Below, one piece after another: positions 12,426 to 22,760 of a DNA stretch of 64,000 bases. This DNA comes from Isoetes taiwanensis (taxonomy: Eukaryota; Streptophyta; Lycopodiopsida; Isoetales; Isoetaceae). Both the position numbers and the translations under genes were made by a program. How positions within the stretch are numbered: the stretch's first letter is position 1; each line of letters opens with the position of its first letter. The notes under the pieces are model-generated. The model did not search any database, was not told where the DNA came from, and saw only the letters and a list, made by a program, of their open reading frames with translations. The stretch lies in NCBI GenBank assembly GCA_021234155.1, contig JAJEKV010000075.1, positions 5,248,805-5,312,804 on the forward strand, given 5' to 3'.

Positions 12426-13033
12426 TGTTTGGGGTCCGGGTTCGGGGAACTCTGGAAGACAGCCCCCTCTGTGAGGACCCGTGGATCTAACAGAGAGTCC
12501 GGGGACTATGTCACGCGGGATTTGCAAGAAGAGAAGAAGAAGAAGAAAACGTAACAAATGAGAGGAAAATGATAAGCTTCCTTGATATCAATGATGAACA
12601 TACATGAGCTCGCAATAGAGAGAAAACCGAAAGGAGACAAGACTCAAAACTCATCTAGCCATCATATGCTAGCTCTACTCATATATATAGTACAATGGCC
12701 TTGGGCCCAATATAGACACTCGATCGATCGGTGCCGACTCACGGAAGGAGGCCCGATTTCTGAGGAACGTTGGCGGTGCCTCTTGAAATGCCTAGAATCA
12801 CGCTGACGCTGACACGGGCGGTGACGGGTCATCACTTGTCTGAACGGCACCTCTTATTGACGGACGCAGGCTTTGACTGTGTGGTCTGCTGCTTGGTCTT
12901 CTGCTGAGCCTTTGATGGCTGACCCGTGTGCTGAGCCTTTGATGGCTGACCCGTGGCTGACTGAGGATCCTTGAGCTTGACCTGGTCTGTCGTATGCATG
13001 AATAGTCCTGTACCAGGAGGCACAGGACTAACA
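12426..13033 (-). repeat. element A, 5' LTR (right on plus strand)
   Basis: 608 bp, TG...CA bounded on the plus strand, ending GACTAACA at 13033, directly at the BAHD break. The internal side (12395-12425) matches 46108-46138 of element B and, read on the minus strand, gives CCGCCCGATGCGGGTGCGAT just inside the LTR. This is the position of a primer-binding site, although it lacks a TGG immediately next to the LTR. Confidence 0.85.
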
Positions 13034-13813
13034 GATCTCCTCCATCACCTTCTCTAGCCCTTCTTTGCTTACTTCAAAAATAATATGTTTCACAAGCCCC
13101 AAATCTGTTTCGCATTTCACAGCCGTTTCCTCCTGTTGTAAGATATTTGTTTTGCCACTATCCTCTACTAAGCAGCTCAAGCTCTTGGGTATTGGAATAC
13201 TCACAACTGCTGGATCCCTGGCTTTCAAAATTCTTGATTCAAAGCTCGGTGCCATACTCACGTCCAATCCCCTGTGAATCTCCGACCATGCCATCACAAA
13301 TTGTATCGTGCTTGGTGCATCGAAGATTATATGTAAATTGCTTATCCCGAGTGCCACTCCTCCGCATTCAAATACCGTGGCTTGAACCCTCAACAGTGGA
13401 TACTCTTCCCTATTTTTGTTGATAAACAGATTCGGCGGATTCAGTTCGAAATCTATGCTGCAGTTTCTTAGATCTGCCCAATCATCAAACCGTGCATTCG
13501 TTACCGCCTGATAAAATGGCACACCCGCACCATTTACTTCTATCTCTGGTCGGTCAGAATCATCCTTCACCCTTCCTGCCAAAACTTGAAACTCATCCAG
13601 GGTTTTGGCCAGTGAAGCCTCTAATTCTTTCATATATTCATCTGCACCTCTTGGAATGGATGTTTTGAAGAAAAAAAGACACTCAAAGTACAGATTTGTA
13701 TTGTTGTTGAGGAGATCTAAGTTAGAAAGAAAATGAGATGTGGACGATGCACATTTGGTGGGCTTAACAGTGGTGATTTTTTGAACTGTGACTACATGCT
13801 CCTTGGTTGCCAT
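13034..13813 (-). pseudogene. BAHD acyltransferase, N-terminal half, truncated by element A
   Basis: 260 codons from ATG at 13811-13813; full BAHD proteins are usually 430-480 aa. The catalytic motif HXXXD is present as HIIFD (residues 161-165, with DAPS in place of the usual DG). N-terminal family features are LSNLDLL (about 29-35), YFECLFFFKTS (42-52) and LAKTLDEFQVLAGRV (68-82). The frame runs without a break to GAG-GAG-ATC at the insertion point, where the retroelement supplies TGT-TAG as an artificial stop. The best substrate guess is a hydroxycinnamoyl/alcohol acyltransferase-like enzyme, but that cannot be read from sequence alone. Without the DFGWG half (1363-1961) the enzyme cannot work. 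Confidence 0.85.
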
Positions 13814-14504
13814 AAGATAACTCTAACTAAATGGCTGCCGCAAACCAATCTGCAAATGTTATGAAAAAACCATGCGAGATCTCTTATGGATATTATGGTC
13901 CCTTTATCACAGTAGCAGGGTTCATTAATTCATTACGGTTGTAAGGTCCACGCCACCCATTTGCTGCTTTCTTCTATTCTATTCTTTGGTTGGGCAAATG
14001 TAGTGTCAATAAAGGGCTACCTGATACATGAATTATAATGGTAGGTAGGTAGATGTAAAAGTCACAATTGCATATAAAAATGGAGGGTGTAGCTTTTAAT
14101 CCTACAACCTAGCATTAGATATAAATGTCTTACTGCTTTCTTATGGGGTCCTTTGGCACCTTAATAAGGGCTCGAAAATAGCGATGTATCTAGCCAGTAA
14201 AAATGCCGCTGGGTATTCCAGGCTTCTGGAAAAAACAGTTAGAAACATTCTGCCTTTTTCCTCCAATCGCAACATGCCACGTAGCAAATTTCTAACCCAG
14301 GAATGTCACAGACATTTTTTTACTGCAACGAAGAACTTCTCCGGCTCCCTGTTACAGCAAATTTACTCCACGATTCAGGCATTTACTTGCTATTCCAGCC
14401 ATTTTACCCAGCATTCAGAAGTTTTACCCCTGCATCCAGAAGTTTTACCCTACATTCCAAGGATTTTTACAGCCGGGCAGAATATTTCTAACTGTCTTCC
14501 ACGT
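13814..14504. other. upstream region of the BAHD pseudogene and simple spacer
   Basis: The first few hundred bases should hold the promoter and leader of the BAHD gene (minus strand), but no convincing TATA box was found. From 14184 a plus-strand frame of 171 codons stays open. It is built of short imperfect repeats (TTCAGAAGTTTTACCC-like words, 14405-14465) and is probably not a gene. Confidence 0.4.
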
Positions 14505-14593
14505 TACAAGAATGGCTCTTTACATGCCATTCCTGGCATGTCGCGTCGCCCTGTTTCCATGCCAGGAATGGCATGTAAAGAGCCATTCCTGTA
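14505..14593. repeat. near-perfect 36-bp inverted repeat with 17-nt loop
   Basis: Arms 14505-14540 and 14558-14593 pair over 36 bp with a single mismatch (14509/14589). The inner 31 bp (14510-14540 with 14558-14588) are perfect. The loop is TCGCGTCGCCCTGTTTC. Each arm itself contains ACATGCCATTCCTGGCATG, which is partly palindromic. It could be a MITE-like relic or a small-RNA precursor; no protein is involved. Confidence 0.9.
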
Positions 14594-14920
14594 TACGGAG
14601 AAAATATATGTTAGTACATTTTCTAGTGTAATATGCCAGAAATTTATTATTTTCTTGCCGAAAAGTTGCCGGAAATTTTTCAAGATGACCGAAATTTAAC
14701 ACAAGTGGGCGGATTTTTAGGGGAGGAACCCCCCTATTTTCCAACCATGCACCTTATAGTCTACCATTTATAGGGGGTAACTATGGGGTAGACAATTAAT
14801 GGGTATGTGCAGGTGTTAGTTACATATGGAAATAATTGTGGCAATAAAAAAATGGTATTCATATCACGTCACGATTGTTGTGATATAAATAATAGGTCGA
14901 TGTGTTTGATTATTTAATGA

Positions 14921-14989
14921 ATCCCATCGATCCGAGACATCGGATCGCCATTCTAGAATGGGATGAGCATGCATGTTTTGCATGCATGC
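14921..14989. repeat. cluster of three adjacent perfect palindromes/hairpins
   Basis: CGATCCGA-GACA-TCGGATCG (14928-14947) is followed directly by the 14-bp palindrome CCATTCTAGAATGG (14948-14961). Then comes GCATGCATG-TTTTG-CATGCATGC (14967-14989). An outer pair ATCCCAT (14921-14927)/ATGGGAT (14958-14964) encloses the first two. The third contains CATGCATG, the RY element core bound by B3-domain factors. Confidence 0.9.
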
Positions 14990-15301
14990 GGGCGGCGCAT
15001 GCCCATTCTGGTTGGGAGTTCGCTATTTTTGGCGCGATTCTGCAGCAACATCTCATCGGCGCTTCCTCTTCTCTCTCAGCAGTACCTTATTCTTTGTGAA
15101 CCCACCCTCCTCCCCTTCTTTGTTTTTGTATTTTTATCGCGTGGCACGCGCGTAATCAGCCCCTCCACTCTGGGAGGTTTGTTTTGTCTTGTTGTTTTGT
15201 TGGTGATGTGCAGGTACAGGTGAGCGAGCGGCGTCTATTTCGACTTTTCCATTCGTGGGTTTTGGGAGCGTTTTTTATGCCTTGCGTTTGTCCAAGCCCC
15301 T

Positions 15302-15382
15302 TGCCGAAGGCTTATCACTAGGGTTTTTCCTCGAAAACCCGAAAGGGCGGGGTTTTTTAATCCCGGTGATAAGTTTTCGGCA
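15302..15382 (+). ncRNA. structured RNA-like hairpin related to the LINE2 3' end
   Basis: Outer stems TGCCGAA (15302-15308)/TTCGGCA (15376-15382) and CTTATCAC (15311-15318)/GTGATAAG (15366-15373) enclose an inner hairpin GGGTTTT...AAAACCC and a GGGGTTTTTTAATCCCGG strand. The same plan, with different but pairing stem bases, occurs at 21962-22024 in the LINE2 3' region. This may be the 3' end of another LINE/SINE relic; nothing coding was recognised around it. Confidence 0.55.
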
Positions 15383-16124
15383 GGTACACTAGCCCAATCT
15401 CTATTAGCATTGTAATTTGTTGGGGTCCAAATGATATAATTGGATTTTCCCTTTATTTTTGTGGGTAGTTCGCATGTGTGCGGCTACTCACTATCCACCA
15501 TTGTAGAAAAATCTGCTGAGATGAATGAGAAGCAAGTCTAGTCGCGGTTTGTTGGTTTCATGCGAGTCCCATTCTAGAATTGAATTGTATGGGCTTTTAA
15601 TAGGTAGATAGATAGGATTGAATGAGAGCTTGTAGTGTTAGCTTGACATAAATGTGCATGCCTATTTTATACTAAAGTAATGCCTTCATAAGTGGTGTGC
15701 ATGTTATGGTTGCCCTATTATAAACATTTTGGCAATTCAATGCAACATGCTTGTTGGGGTGGAGGACCCAAATACATACTCAATATATTGAACGTATTGG
15801 CTAATCAAATCATATACATGTATGGTTTGATACATTTGGTGCATGTTAGAAGAGTTTCAACAATGGAGTGGGATAACGATGGTGCAAAAAAGCATAATCA
15901 TCATGTTTTAAAGGTCGCATGTGTGTAGATATGGAGGGGTGAAATTTTTAGTTCTACAATCTAACACAACGAAAAAGGTGCCCATATCCCCTGGGAAATC
16001 CCCCATTGAGGAACTGGGGGACTTAAGAACAGCGGGTTATTTACTTTGCAATGGGGAATTCTTTAAAAAAAGGGCTATATTGTACGGGGGAACATTAGCA
16101 GAAACATGGGATTCTTGAACAAAA
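15383..16124. other. spacer, no gene recognised
   Basis: AT-rich DNA with short chance ORFs. A word TTGTAATTTGTTGGGGTCC (about 15411) faintly resembles TTTGTACTTGGGTCCC after the LINE2 hairpin. From about 15990 the sequence grades into the diverged start of the 54-bp tandem repeat. Confidence 0.4.
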
Positions 16125-16337
16125 GGGGTATATTCTAATGGGGGACTTAGTAGAAATAGGGAATTGCCAATGCACGTCGGGGTATTTTTCATGAAAGAGG
16201 GATTCGGTCAAAAGGGAATTTGCGAATGTGTTGGGGTATTTTCAAGAAAAGGGGACTGATTCAAAAGGGGAATTTGCAATGAATTAGGGTATTTTTATAA
16301 ATGGGGACTAGTTCAAAAGGGAATTTGTGAATTGGGG
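16125..16337. repeat. 54-bp tandem repeat, four copies, interrupted by LINE1
   Basis: Units begin GGGGTAT at 16125, 16179, 16233 and (GGGTAT) 16287, and share AAAAGGGAATTTG. The next unit starts with GGGG at 16334 and is cut immediately by the LINE1 poly(A) (poly(T) on this strand). LINE1 therefore landed inside the array. Confidence 0.85.
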
Positions 16338-16520
16338 TTTTTTTTTTTTTTTTTTTTTTTTTTTGAGGAAAAGGAAGGATTATATTACTCATAAGTTAAA
16401 AACATACAAAATAAGGCTCAGAGCCCATAACAGAGAAAATTAAAACAGTAAAACAGTAGCAGTGAATCCAATCAGCCATTTGGCACAAAAAATATAGTCT
16501 GTCTGAACCAGTGACCACCT

Positions 16521-17472
16521 TCAAAGCCATATACCAGGAATAGAGGGAGCAGGATTCTGTGAAATTGGAGTGACAGCAGTAGGAATAGGCAATGGAGATA
16601 AGTTCAACAATGATTCCGGAATGGCAGGGAGGTCAGGAAAAGAGTGTGTAGCATTAAGGGGCAATGTGAAACAGGGGGGAGCAATCCAGTTGATCTCAGC
16701 CCAGGAGGGGGTCAACAGCAGAAGCTCATCAATAGGAACCTGAATAATGTCCAAAAGAACACCAGCTGCAGCCTCACATCTGCCCTTGTGATAATAGTAC
16801 ATGGACCTTAAGCAAGAGAATTGTCTTTCTGTAAGAAGACGGTTGTGAGCTCCAATGAACTTGTGCAGAATATGAGCGTTGTAAGCTTCCTTGAGCAGGA
16901 ATTTTAACCGAAAATTTGCCCTTACAGCCTGTCTGGGAGCCCCCGAATGGTGAGTAGGTACATCATCCGGAAGAATTGTCCCCCTAAAAACCTGGACCAC
17001 ACTGTTCAAAAAGGCTGCAATCCACAAAGGCATTCAAGTCAATGAGAGAGTCAAAATGAATAGTGAAGAAATTAGACTTGAAGGATCCCCAGTTCAGCCA
17101 ATCCAAGTCAAACTTCTCCAATTTTAGAGCCTTATGAGCCATGGCACATCTAACAAGTTCAAATTGAAAATTGAGCTTCATCCAGTTAAGGTCACATTTC
17201 CTGTTTGCCAGAGCCACATTATTTCTATGTTTCCAAACTATCCACAAGGCTAATTGTAAGATTGTGCAATTGACATTAGAATTCTGGAGCTGGAAGAATT
17301 GAGAAATACTGGTTATAGAATCAAGATCAGGGATTTTCAAACCCGACCGAGTCAACCATCTCCAAAAGTCCTGAGTCCTTTGGCAAGTGAAAATGTGTAG
17401 CACAGACTCATCATGAGTGTTACAGAGCTGGCAGAGAGCACTATGAACAGACTTAAAGTTTCTCTTGATCAT
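16521..17472 (-). pseudogene. LINE1 ORF2 C-terminal part with zf-RVT domain
   Basis: The zf-RVT zinc-binding domain follows RT in plant L1 elements. It reads CQLCNTHDESVLHIFTC (17360-17440) with QDFWRWLTRSGL after it. The region continues to 17033-16521 after a frameshift near 17000-17030 (fragment with RQFSCLRSMYYYHKGRCEAA). A stop and frame changes also separate it from the RT ORF at 17680. Confidence 0.7.
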
Positions 17473-17679
17473 GTTAGTATTGCTCAGGATAGCACTATGA
17501 AGAATGAGCCAAGAGAAAACTTTTATCTTAGGACAGGCATATGATTTCCAGCTGGATTGAAGAGTCTTCTTGAAGTTCTTGGGGGAGAGACCCTGGAGAG
17601 AGGCATGTTTTCTGCTTTTTTGAGGAAGACATGCATGGTAAATTTTAGAAACTTTATAGCTCCTCTTGACTTTGAAGAA

Positions 17680-19520
17680 TCAGTTCAGGGAGGAGTGACT
17701 TTCCCCTTTACCATCTTTGCCTAAGAAAGGGGAATAAGTCTGCACAACTTTCTTATATATAGATCTATGAGTAACACCCCCTCCTACTATCTTCTTAATC
17801 ACTTCCCAAGGAATCCAATTCTCCTTATCATCAATGAGGTCTCTGACATAAAGAATATTAGCAGAGTGCCATTTTTTGTAGCAGGTTGGATGACTTATAG
17901 CCATAGCCAAGGAGGAGGAAGGGGCCATCACAGGTGACCAGAATATGGAAGTATCCCTCACAGAATTAGAAAGCTTGTCATGAGTAAATTTTACAGCCAC
18001 TTTCTCCCAGGCTTTAAAGATACTCCTGAGTAGAGGGGAAGTATTGGCTGCACATTGAAAATTATAAAAGGCCGAGTCTGGGAGCTGATGTTTAAGAGAG
18101 GGGCTTCCTAGGGGTTTGCTCTTGTTAAACCAGAACCTGATAAAGTCCATAGCAGGAGATTGGAAGCCAGAGATGGCTTTCCACACATTTTTGGCCCCAA
18201 GAACTTGGGCCTGAAGAAATAAGGACTTACATCCCAGCCCTCCTGCTTTTTTACTATGAGTCAGCTGATCCCAGGCAGTTAGATGGGTGCCTTGCCAAAT
18301 ATACTCTTTAATACATTGCTCAATCTTGCTATAGGAAGCTCTGTCAGCAATCAGAGCAGAAGAAAAGTAGACATGACTACTAGCAAGGACAGAATTGGCA
18401 ATCAAGATCCTCCCAGCCAGAGACAAGGAACCTTTAAGGAGGAGAAGCTTTTTCCTGATCCTATTAATCAGAGGCTGCCAGGCTATCTTATGAGACATAT
18501 GCACTGCAAGGGGGAGCCCTAAGAGGGTCAAGTATTGTCCATTGGGAACAAACTTGATGCCATGGGTGTTAAGGTCAGGGTAAGAACCATCAGCTAGAAT
18601 AGAACATTTGGCATAGTTCAAGTGAATTCCAGAAGCAGCACTAAATTTGGAGATACAGTCCATGAAATTGCTCATATTGTTATTATCAGCTCTGAGCATG
18701 GTAAAGGTATCATCAGCATATTGAAGAATCGAGAGCTGTTTATTAGAATCAGGCATTTGAAGTCCTTGGAGTAGACCCTTATCTTGATAAGAGAGGACCA
18801 TCTTGGTAAGAATTTCAGCTGCAATTATGAAGAGGTAGGGGGCTAGGGGGCATCCTTGTCTCACCCCTCTTTGAATGGGAAAAAAACCAGTGGGAGTTCC
18901 ATTAACAATAACACAGGAAGTGGCTTTTTGGTTTAACCCCATTATTAGCTCAATAAGGGCAGGATGAATGCCTATGTGAACAAGATCTTTCTCAAGGAAT
19001 TTCCATGAAATGCAGTCATAAGCCCTTCTAAAGTCCAACTTGAGGAGAATGCAGTTCTGTTTGGTCAATCTGTTCCAGTGCAAAGCCTCACTTGCAGCTA
19101 TGTAGTTGTCTAGAGTGGACCTGCTAGGGAGGAAAGCAGATTGACAAGCATTCACTTTATTATGGAGATGGACCAAAATTCTACCAGCAATAATTTTAGC
19201 CACAAGCTTGTACAAGGTGGTGGTCAAGGAGATAGGGCGCCATTCATTAGTTTTGGAAGGAGATTCAGTCTTAGGGATAAGCGAAATGACCCCAACATTG
19301 AAGGTGGGATAAATAGTCCTGGCTCTTTAGACACCTTGGACAAATTGAATAATGTCTTCCTTCATTATAGGCCAGAATTCCACAAAGAATTCAGGCTGAA
19401 AGCCATCTATACCAGGACTTTTTCATCTTCTTGAGAGTTTCAAAGATCTCAGGGAGTTCAGGAACTTCTGTCTAATCATCATCCATCACCTCACTAGGGG
19501 GGCCAACAATATCAAAGATT
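17680..19520 (-). pseudogene. LINE1 ORF2 reverse transcriptase
   Basis: A 515-codon open frame (17680-19227) carries RT motifs: LLKLDFRRAYDCISW (61-75), RGVRQGCPLAPYLF (120-133) and the catalytic LQYADD (168-173). The upstream part of RT is readable in minus frames to about 19520 (PGIDGFQ, ISLIPKTESPSK, EWRPISL), with stop codons such as one near 19330. The enzyme copies LINE RNA at a nicked target. The long open segment suggests moderate age; the upstream stops make it inactive. Confidence 0.85.
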
Positions 19521-19940
19521 TCCTGGATTTTGCTGTTCTCTATTTCCTCCTCCTTAAAAAGATTAGTGTAGAAGTTGAGAAAGGCTGAGGCAATTTCCTT
19601 TTCTTTTGTAAGAGTGAAACCTTCATCAAATTCCAGCTAAGTGATGGAATTGTTAACCAGCCTATTCCTAGCAATTCTGAAGAACATTTTAGAACTCTCC
19701 TGGTCCAACTGATTATACATTTTAACTTTGCTTCTAAGGGCCATCCCCTTAACTTGGTGTTCTTCAAGGGTCTTGATCTGAATTTCCAGTTGTTCCTCTC
19801 TCATATGAAGAGAGTCATCCTTAGGATTATTTTCAAGATCAGATCTAATGTTCTTAATCTGCTCCAGCAAGCTGGACATAATAGCTTTTCTTTTTTGAGC
19901 AAGGTCTTTACACCTCGCTGTATGTTCGCTGTATGACCCA

Positions 19941-21910
19941 ATGGGAAGTCGGGCACCAGTACCTCCGCAGACAGGCCTAGCACTGGTCATTACTGAAGGG
20001 GATGTCATAATGGGCCTGCAACGCCTCGCTAACGGGAAGGCAGCAGATTTGGATGGTATGCAGGCAGAGCTTCTCAAGTGGGCCGGGCCCCCAATGGTGC
20101 CGGTTCTCACAGCACTCTTCAACAGGGCATTGCAAGAAGGCTTCCCCCCACACTGGACTACCAGTAGGGTTGTGCCCATATACAAAGCAGGGGACCCCCA
20201 CAGCCCAGCCAACTATCGTACCATTATGGTCAGTTCTGTCTTTGCCAAGTTGCTTGCCGGGATTCTTGAGCGGCGATTGACACTTTGGGCAGAGGATGGA
20301 GAAGTCTGGGGCTCTCACCTTGAGCAGGCTTCGCCCCGGCATTCTACTATTGACCATATCTTCACTCTGCGAACACTCATAGAGGATAGCGGAATCGGCC
20401 TTGAGAATGCATGCTTTGTTGCTTTGTGGATTTCGCAAAGGCTTTTTGACACGGTGCCTCGGGATAAGTTGTGGGACGATTGAGGCGACTAGGGACCCCC
20501 GTCGACTTGCGAGAATGCTATATATACGACTATACGAGGCTTCCGGTCGTCTCACACCTTGTCGGGGAGCCCGTTGTTAGTAGCATTGGGTGCGCCCGGG
20601 GCTGCCCTCTATCCCCCGACGCTCTTCGGCTTGTACATTGACTAGCTAGAAGAATGGCTAGCTGAGCACTGAGGCGCCGATTGATGCACCACATAATCCC
20701 GAGCAACTCATATATGCCGATGATGTTGACTCGCCGCATATACCCGAGGAGGACATGCAACGCCACTTGGATGCTTTGGACACTTTCTGCCAATTCACTG
20801 ACATGAGAGTTAACTTGGCCAAGACAAGGGTGCTGCTGGTCATCATCCCGGCACCCACGCCTTCCCTCATTCACTTACAAAGGCGGTAGTGGAGGTGGCT
20901 CGATCTTATAAGTATTTGGGCATTGAGTTTTCTACTACCACACTTTGGGATGCATCCATCAGGTTACGGGTCACTGCGGGTGGAAAGCCCTGTATGCAAT
21001 GCAAAACAACGGTCACAAGGCAGAGCTGTGTGCATGGGGTCACCAGGCACACTTGTTCAGGGCCTTAGTTGAACCGGTCCTCCTCTATGGGGCAGAAGTG
21101 TGGGGGCCAGTGATATCCCTCACCACTTGGAACGATCTAGGCGGTGCTGAAGGCTTTCTTGGCACGGGCACCGGGAGTGAAATCCACGGTCCCATATCAG
21201 ATCTTGCTCCGGGGAGACATGCTTCCTTCCATTCTGAGGAGGGAGGGCTTTGGAACGTCACATTATTTACTTCAGGAAGGTGGTGGCTATGGATGAAGCC
21301 CGGCTGCCCAACCTTGCTTTGGCGTGGCGATGGGGCCCGCTTGGCGACTCAAAAGCTTCTTTGGAAAGAAAACAAGCAAGCCAGTGGTTCTCGCTATGGA
21401 ATGTGCGAGCACACAGATGTGGACCGGTGCATACATCGAAGGAACGCTGCCTTGAAGCGATACTTGGATGCTTGCTTCATGGCCAAGCTTTGGGATGCGA
21501 GGCCTGTCACATGTCAAGGTGGCAAATTATCGACGGCGAGGGTTAATCCCATGCTCACGAGGGGCCCACACCACTACCTGCGCACCCATCTACCCATGAA
21601 AAAGCGCAGGATGATTGCTTCCATTCGCACAGGTGCACACCACCTCCGCATTGAGACGGTGAGATGGATTCGGGAGGAGCGTGAGGGACAGAGTGCCGTC
21701 GGTCTTTGTCCAGGCGCCATTGAGGATGAAAGTCACGCCCTCCAGGCCTGTCCGGCGTACGAGCATATCCGGGCTCGGTATGCTCGGTTAGTTGTGCCCC
21801 ATCAGGCCTTGCATGAGCTACTGAGCACGGCCTCTATAGGCTTGTTGGGATCGTACCTCCGGGAGGTAATGGATACGCGGACTCAGTTATGCCCCCACAA
21901 TGGGCATTAA
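19941..21910 (+). pseudogene. LINE2 ORF2 (RT plus C-terminal domain), frameshifted
   Basis: N-terminal RT (19941-20483) has GKAADLDGMQ, VPIYKAGDPHSPANYR and LFDTVPRDKLWDD. After frame changes, the catalytic LIYADDVDS lies at about 20707-20733 with FCQFTDMRVNLAKT behind it. The C-terminal ORF (20945-21910) has VLLYGAEVWGP and a Cys/His cluster GLCPGAIEDESHALQACP (near 21700-21760), the zinc-binding end typical of LINE ORF2. The endonuclease is absent. At least two frameshifts lie between 20450 and 20945. Confidence 0.8.
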
Positions 21911-21961
21911 CCTCATTTGTACTTGTGATTATGTATATAAGCATGCGGTATGTTAGCATCC

Positions 21962-22024
21962 CTATTGCTACTAAGGTTTTTCCAAAAACCCTTGGTGAGG
22001 GGTTTTTAATCCCGGTAGTAATCG
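21962..22024 (+). ncRNA. LINE2 3'-UTR hairpin
   Basis: ATTGCTAC (21964-21971) pairs with GTAGTAAT (22016-22023) allowing one G-U. The inner AAGGTTTTT/AAAAACCCTT forms a second hairpin, and GGGGTTTTTAATCCCGG completes the unit. It matches the layout of 15302-15382. In stringent LINEs the RT recognises a 3' stem-loop; that role is inferred here. Confidence 0.6.
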
Positions 22025-22664
22025 CTGCTTTGCTCTCTCTCTTTGTACTTGGGTCCCATAGGCCAGTTGGTCTCCGTGGACGATAAAATCATATTCTATT
22101 CTATTCCTAGTGTATGATATGGATATGTTTGGTTAAGTTATCTATGCTAAAACAGCAATTTTGCGGACGGGTTTGGTAGGCTTTCACATCCTACCAGCTG
22201 ATTAATACAGGATTGCGCTATTGGATATTGTTTTATGGCTCATTCCGAATGAAGCTTGCAAAAAATGACCATGCATTTTTAGATTGTGAGGCAGTTATTA
22301 AGCAAATTCCAAGGCTTCTAGATCCTTGTGCTAACAAGCAGAAAAGTTTCCCACTTTGGTTTCTCACCACAAGAATATAAAGGCCAAAGGCTGCTGTTAA
22401 ATTCCAGTTGAAAAATGTTTATGTATGGGTGTTGCAAACTTTATGACTTTCAGAATAATGGGATCAATCTGCTCTATCTTTATGGTAACTTTTACTTATG
22501 TTCTATTTGTTTTATTGTGATGAAATTCAAAAGCTACAGGTGATGAAAGCCTCAAATGAATTCTAGTTTTTTTCTGGTTTGAATTCTAAAATTTTTGTCA
22601 CATTGGGGTGGCGTCCCTAAGGCCCCGAAGGGGCCAAAAAAAATTCTTTGCAACACAAACCATT

Positions 22665-22760
22665 AACATCCAACATATAAAAATTAAATCCCCCAACACA
22701 TAACAACCAACACATAACAACCATTGACATTAACAACCAACACATAACTACCATTGACAT
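22665..22760. repeat. AC-rich tandem repeat (CAACACATAAC.ACCATTGACATTAA units)
   Basis: Three imperfect copies with alternating CAACACATAAC and ACCATTGACATTAA words. Confidence 0.7.

Larger units (their letters stand above)
1967..13033 (-). mobile_element. Ty3/gypsy LTR retrotransposon A (full-length, degraded), inserted in the BAHD gene
   Basis: Two direct LTRs (1967-2585 and 12426-13033) start TGTTTGG and end GACTAACA on the plus strand. They flank minus-strand gag, DGGS protease, RT, RNase H and integrase remnants, then a long region downstream of pol with accessory coding sequence. Flanking 5-mers GATGT (1962-1966) and GATCT (13034-13038) look like a target duplication with one substitution. 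Gene order is gag-PR-RT-RH-INT, which is gypsy. The DGG protease and the accessory region after pol suggest the Tat/Athila/Ogre side of the family; that is inference. Element B at 25646-46729 is a second copy of the same family. Confidence 0.9.
16338..19914 (-). mobile_element. LINE1: L1-type non-LTR retrotransposon, 5'-truncated
   Basis: The minus-strand 3' end is a poly(A) run seen as about 27 T's (16338-16364). Upstream are a zf-RVT domain, an RT domain and the EN-RT linker (EEQLEIQIKTLEEHQ near 19770). The endonuclease and ORF1 are missing, which is normal for 5' truncation during target-primed reverse transcription. It abuts LINE2 head to head at about 19915-19925. The expected target duplication of the GGGG-containing repeat was not found on the far side. 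Confidence 0.85.
19925..22107 (+). mobile_element. LINE2: second non-LTR retrotransposon family, 5'-truncated
   Basis: Plus-strand RT and C-terminal domains (19941-21910), then a 3' UTR with a structured hairpin (21962-22024) and an ATTCTATTCTATTCC-like tail (about 22091-22107) instead of poly(A). RT wording (LANGKAADLDGMQAELLKWA, VVPIYKAGDP, PANYRTIMVSS) is unlike LINE1, so this is a different clade. Similar proteins are known to me from ferns, lycophytes and mosses; that taxonomic link is recollection, not computed. Confidence 0.8.

Noticed and set aside
14184-14699. 171-codon plus-strand ORF
   Set aside because: Composed of short imperfect repeats and running through the perfect hairpin at 14505-14593; composition is not protein-like.
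20945-21910. 321-codon plus-strand ORF as an independent gene
   Set aside because: It is the frameshifted C-terminal half of LINE2 ORF2 (YGAEVWGP and a Cys/His end are LINE features).
21962-22024. Hairpin plus T-run as a bacterial-type intrinsic terminator
   Set aside because: The T-run lies inside the structure and the context is a eukaryotic LINE 3' UTR.
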